A stretch of DNA of 64,000 nucleotides from Xestospongia muta (lineage: Eukaryota > Porifera > Demospongiae > Haplosclerida > Petrosiidae): positions 6,860,932 to 6,924,931 of the forward strand of contig OY848925.1 of NCBI GenBank assembly GCA_963693285.1, read 5' to 3'. Of this stretch, positions 63,101 through 64,000 are shown in pieces. Both the position numbers and the translations under genes were made by a program. Under the pieces are notes generated by a model. The model saw only the letters and a list, made by a program, of their open reading frames with translations. It did no database searches and was not told the origin of the DNA. Position 1 is the first letter of the stretch; each line of letters opens with the position of its first letter.

Positions 63101-64000
63101 AATAATTTAATTATCTTATCTATAAAAGGAACCTAGGTTCCCACTCAACTTTCTACCCCCACCAGAAGGAAGCACGTAAGACCATATAATGTACTATGTA
63201 TTAAAACTATGTTCAACTAATGTCATTATTTAGATCGGTTGGAAATCCAGTGGACTGTCCAGAATGTGGGCGCCATTTCAAAAATAACAAAGCACTCAAT
63301 GGCCACATGAGATTACATGGAGGGTTTGATTGGACTCGTAGGGTGTGTCGGGTGTGTTACTTAATACTTGTACATTATCAGGTGGTCATGTTACCAGCTG
63401 GTATCCTCATTGTTTAGTGCATATACATTACATATAAAGGATAGTTAGAGGCATTATTGATTCTCTGTTTCTTTTAGCCTTATGTTGGTACAATGTCTGG
63501 TGCTAAGAAAGATGATGTTGAGGAGACCCCATCTGGTGAAGGGGAGAGACCAACTGATCCATCACACTTACCAGGAGTATCTCAATTAACAGGGACTTCC
63601 TCGTCCAATACTATTCCAACAAGTGAAGCTGTTAAAGAGAAAGATGAGATGAAAAAACCTAAAGTCAAAGTTGAGACAAAGCGTAACAAAAATGGCAGTC
63701 AGGTATGACCCCTAAAATTGTAAATAATTAAAATTATTATGATTTGTAGACAAAACATAAAGAGAAAGAAACCACACCCCCTAATGAAGGACGTCACAAT
63801 GCTACATTAGATGATCTTTGTCGTGCTGCTGAGGAACTGGAAAGGATAGAAAGAAATGAGTCAAAACCACGTCCTACTCCTTTGGTTCTACCTCATGAAC
63901 GAAGAATCAACTCATTCTCTCCTCCCTATACTCCACCCCCTATCCTCTCCCCAGCTCGATCTCTAGTCATGTTGTCAGGAGGTGGTGCTACTGGTGGTCC
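59092..64000 (+). CDS. C2H2 zinc-finger / AT-hook corepressor-like protein (5' part)
   Basis: Runs off the right edge. ATG at 59092 (MADTLKQEDGQQPEESQ). Exons: 59092-59331, a small one near 60174-60201 (DHNEDTSAI), a long one from about 60647 to about 62621, then short ones to 64000. The long exon is acidic and Ser-rich, with three RGRGRGR blocks (about 61136, 61231, 61531) and an AT-hook KKRRGRPKKK (about 61735). A His/Pro-rich stretch follows (62380-62560). One C2H2 finger lies at about 63253-63330: CPECGRHFKNNKALNGHMRL ending HGGF. After it come LDDLCRAAEELERIE and YTPPPILSP. A single LNGHMRLHGG-type finger followed by TPPP-x-LSP recalls TRERF1/MIDEAS/ZNF541, which carry ELM2-SANT downstream and join histone deacetylases. 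ELM2-SANT would lie outside the window, so this is a moderate guess. Confidence 0.6.
59332..60173 (+). other. Intron 1 of the coding part of the zinc-finger gene
   Basis: About 840 bases, AT-rich, with a TC/CA simple repeat near 60113-60155 at its 3' end acting as polypyrimidine tract. No other feature was seen. Confidence 0.55.

Overview
The window is nuclear DNA of a compact, AT-rich animal genome. Genes are packed a few hundred bases apart and are broken by many short GT–AG introns. The content is that of a ciliated metazoan: a DSL-domain Notch ligand, Salvador of the Hippo pathway, a radial-spoke protein, spastizin, and animal-type B56 and PP1 phosphatase subunits. A demosponge such as Amphimedon is my best guess, from gene density, base composition and divergence. 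This is inference; no species can be proven here.

Layout, left to right: end of a MEA1-like gene (+, 1-378); PP2A B56 subunit, gamma/delta type (-, 1037-4056); Delta/Jagged-type Notch ligand (+, 4269-7814); a 1.7-kb gap with a GC-richer structured element (about 8100-8612) and a decayed copy of the ligand's last exon (about 9110-9445); SLC46-type MFS transporter (-, 9529-11002); PP1 catalytic subunit (+, 11189-12876); Salvador (-, 13248-18321); radial spoke head protein RSPH4A/6A (+, 18728-20812); RBM25 (-, 21026-25056).

A tandem duplication of about 3.35 kb follows (25404-32243). It holds an F-box/RCC1-repeat gene, a mitoribosomal mL64-like gene broken by a 1-base frameshift in copy 1, a chimeric gene joining the NKRF N-terminus to the F-box/RCC1 body, an intact mL64-like gene, and the full single-exon NKRF-like gene. 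After that come spastizin/ZFYVE26 (-, 33160-44709), a tandem array of four SLC46-like transporters (+, 44916-52147), a MACROD-type macro-domain protein (+, 52452-54147), GINS1/Psf1 (-, 54183-54858), a second B56 subunit of alpha/epsilon type (+, 55145-58176), and the 5' part of a zinc-finger corepressor-like gene that leaves the window (+, 59092-64000).

The architecture is striking. Genes alternate strand almost strictly, so nearly every start is shared head-to-head over about 150-410 bp and nearly every 3' end is convergent. Several of these divergent promoters share a CCGTATAC/GTATACGG motif, and others carry a CRE, an X-box-like site, a TATA box or a perfect inverted repeat. Functional links inside the window are loose: three protein-phosphatase subunits (PP1 and two B56 clades), two cell-signalling genes (Notch ligand, Salvador), and SLC46 transporters at two sites. 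Exon boundaries were read by eye from splice signals and family similarity, so internal junctions may be off by a few bases.
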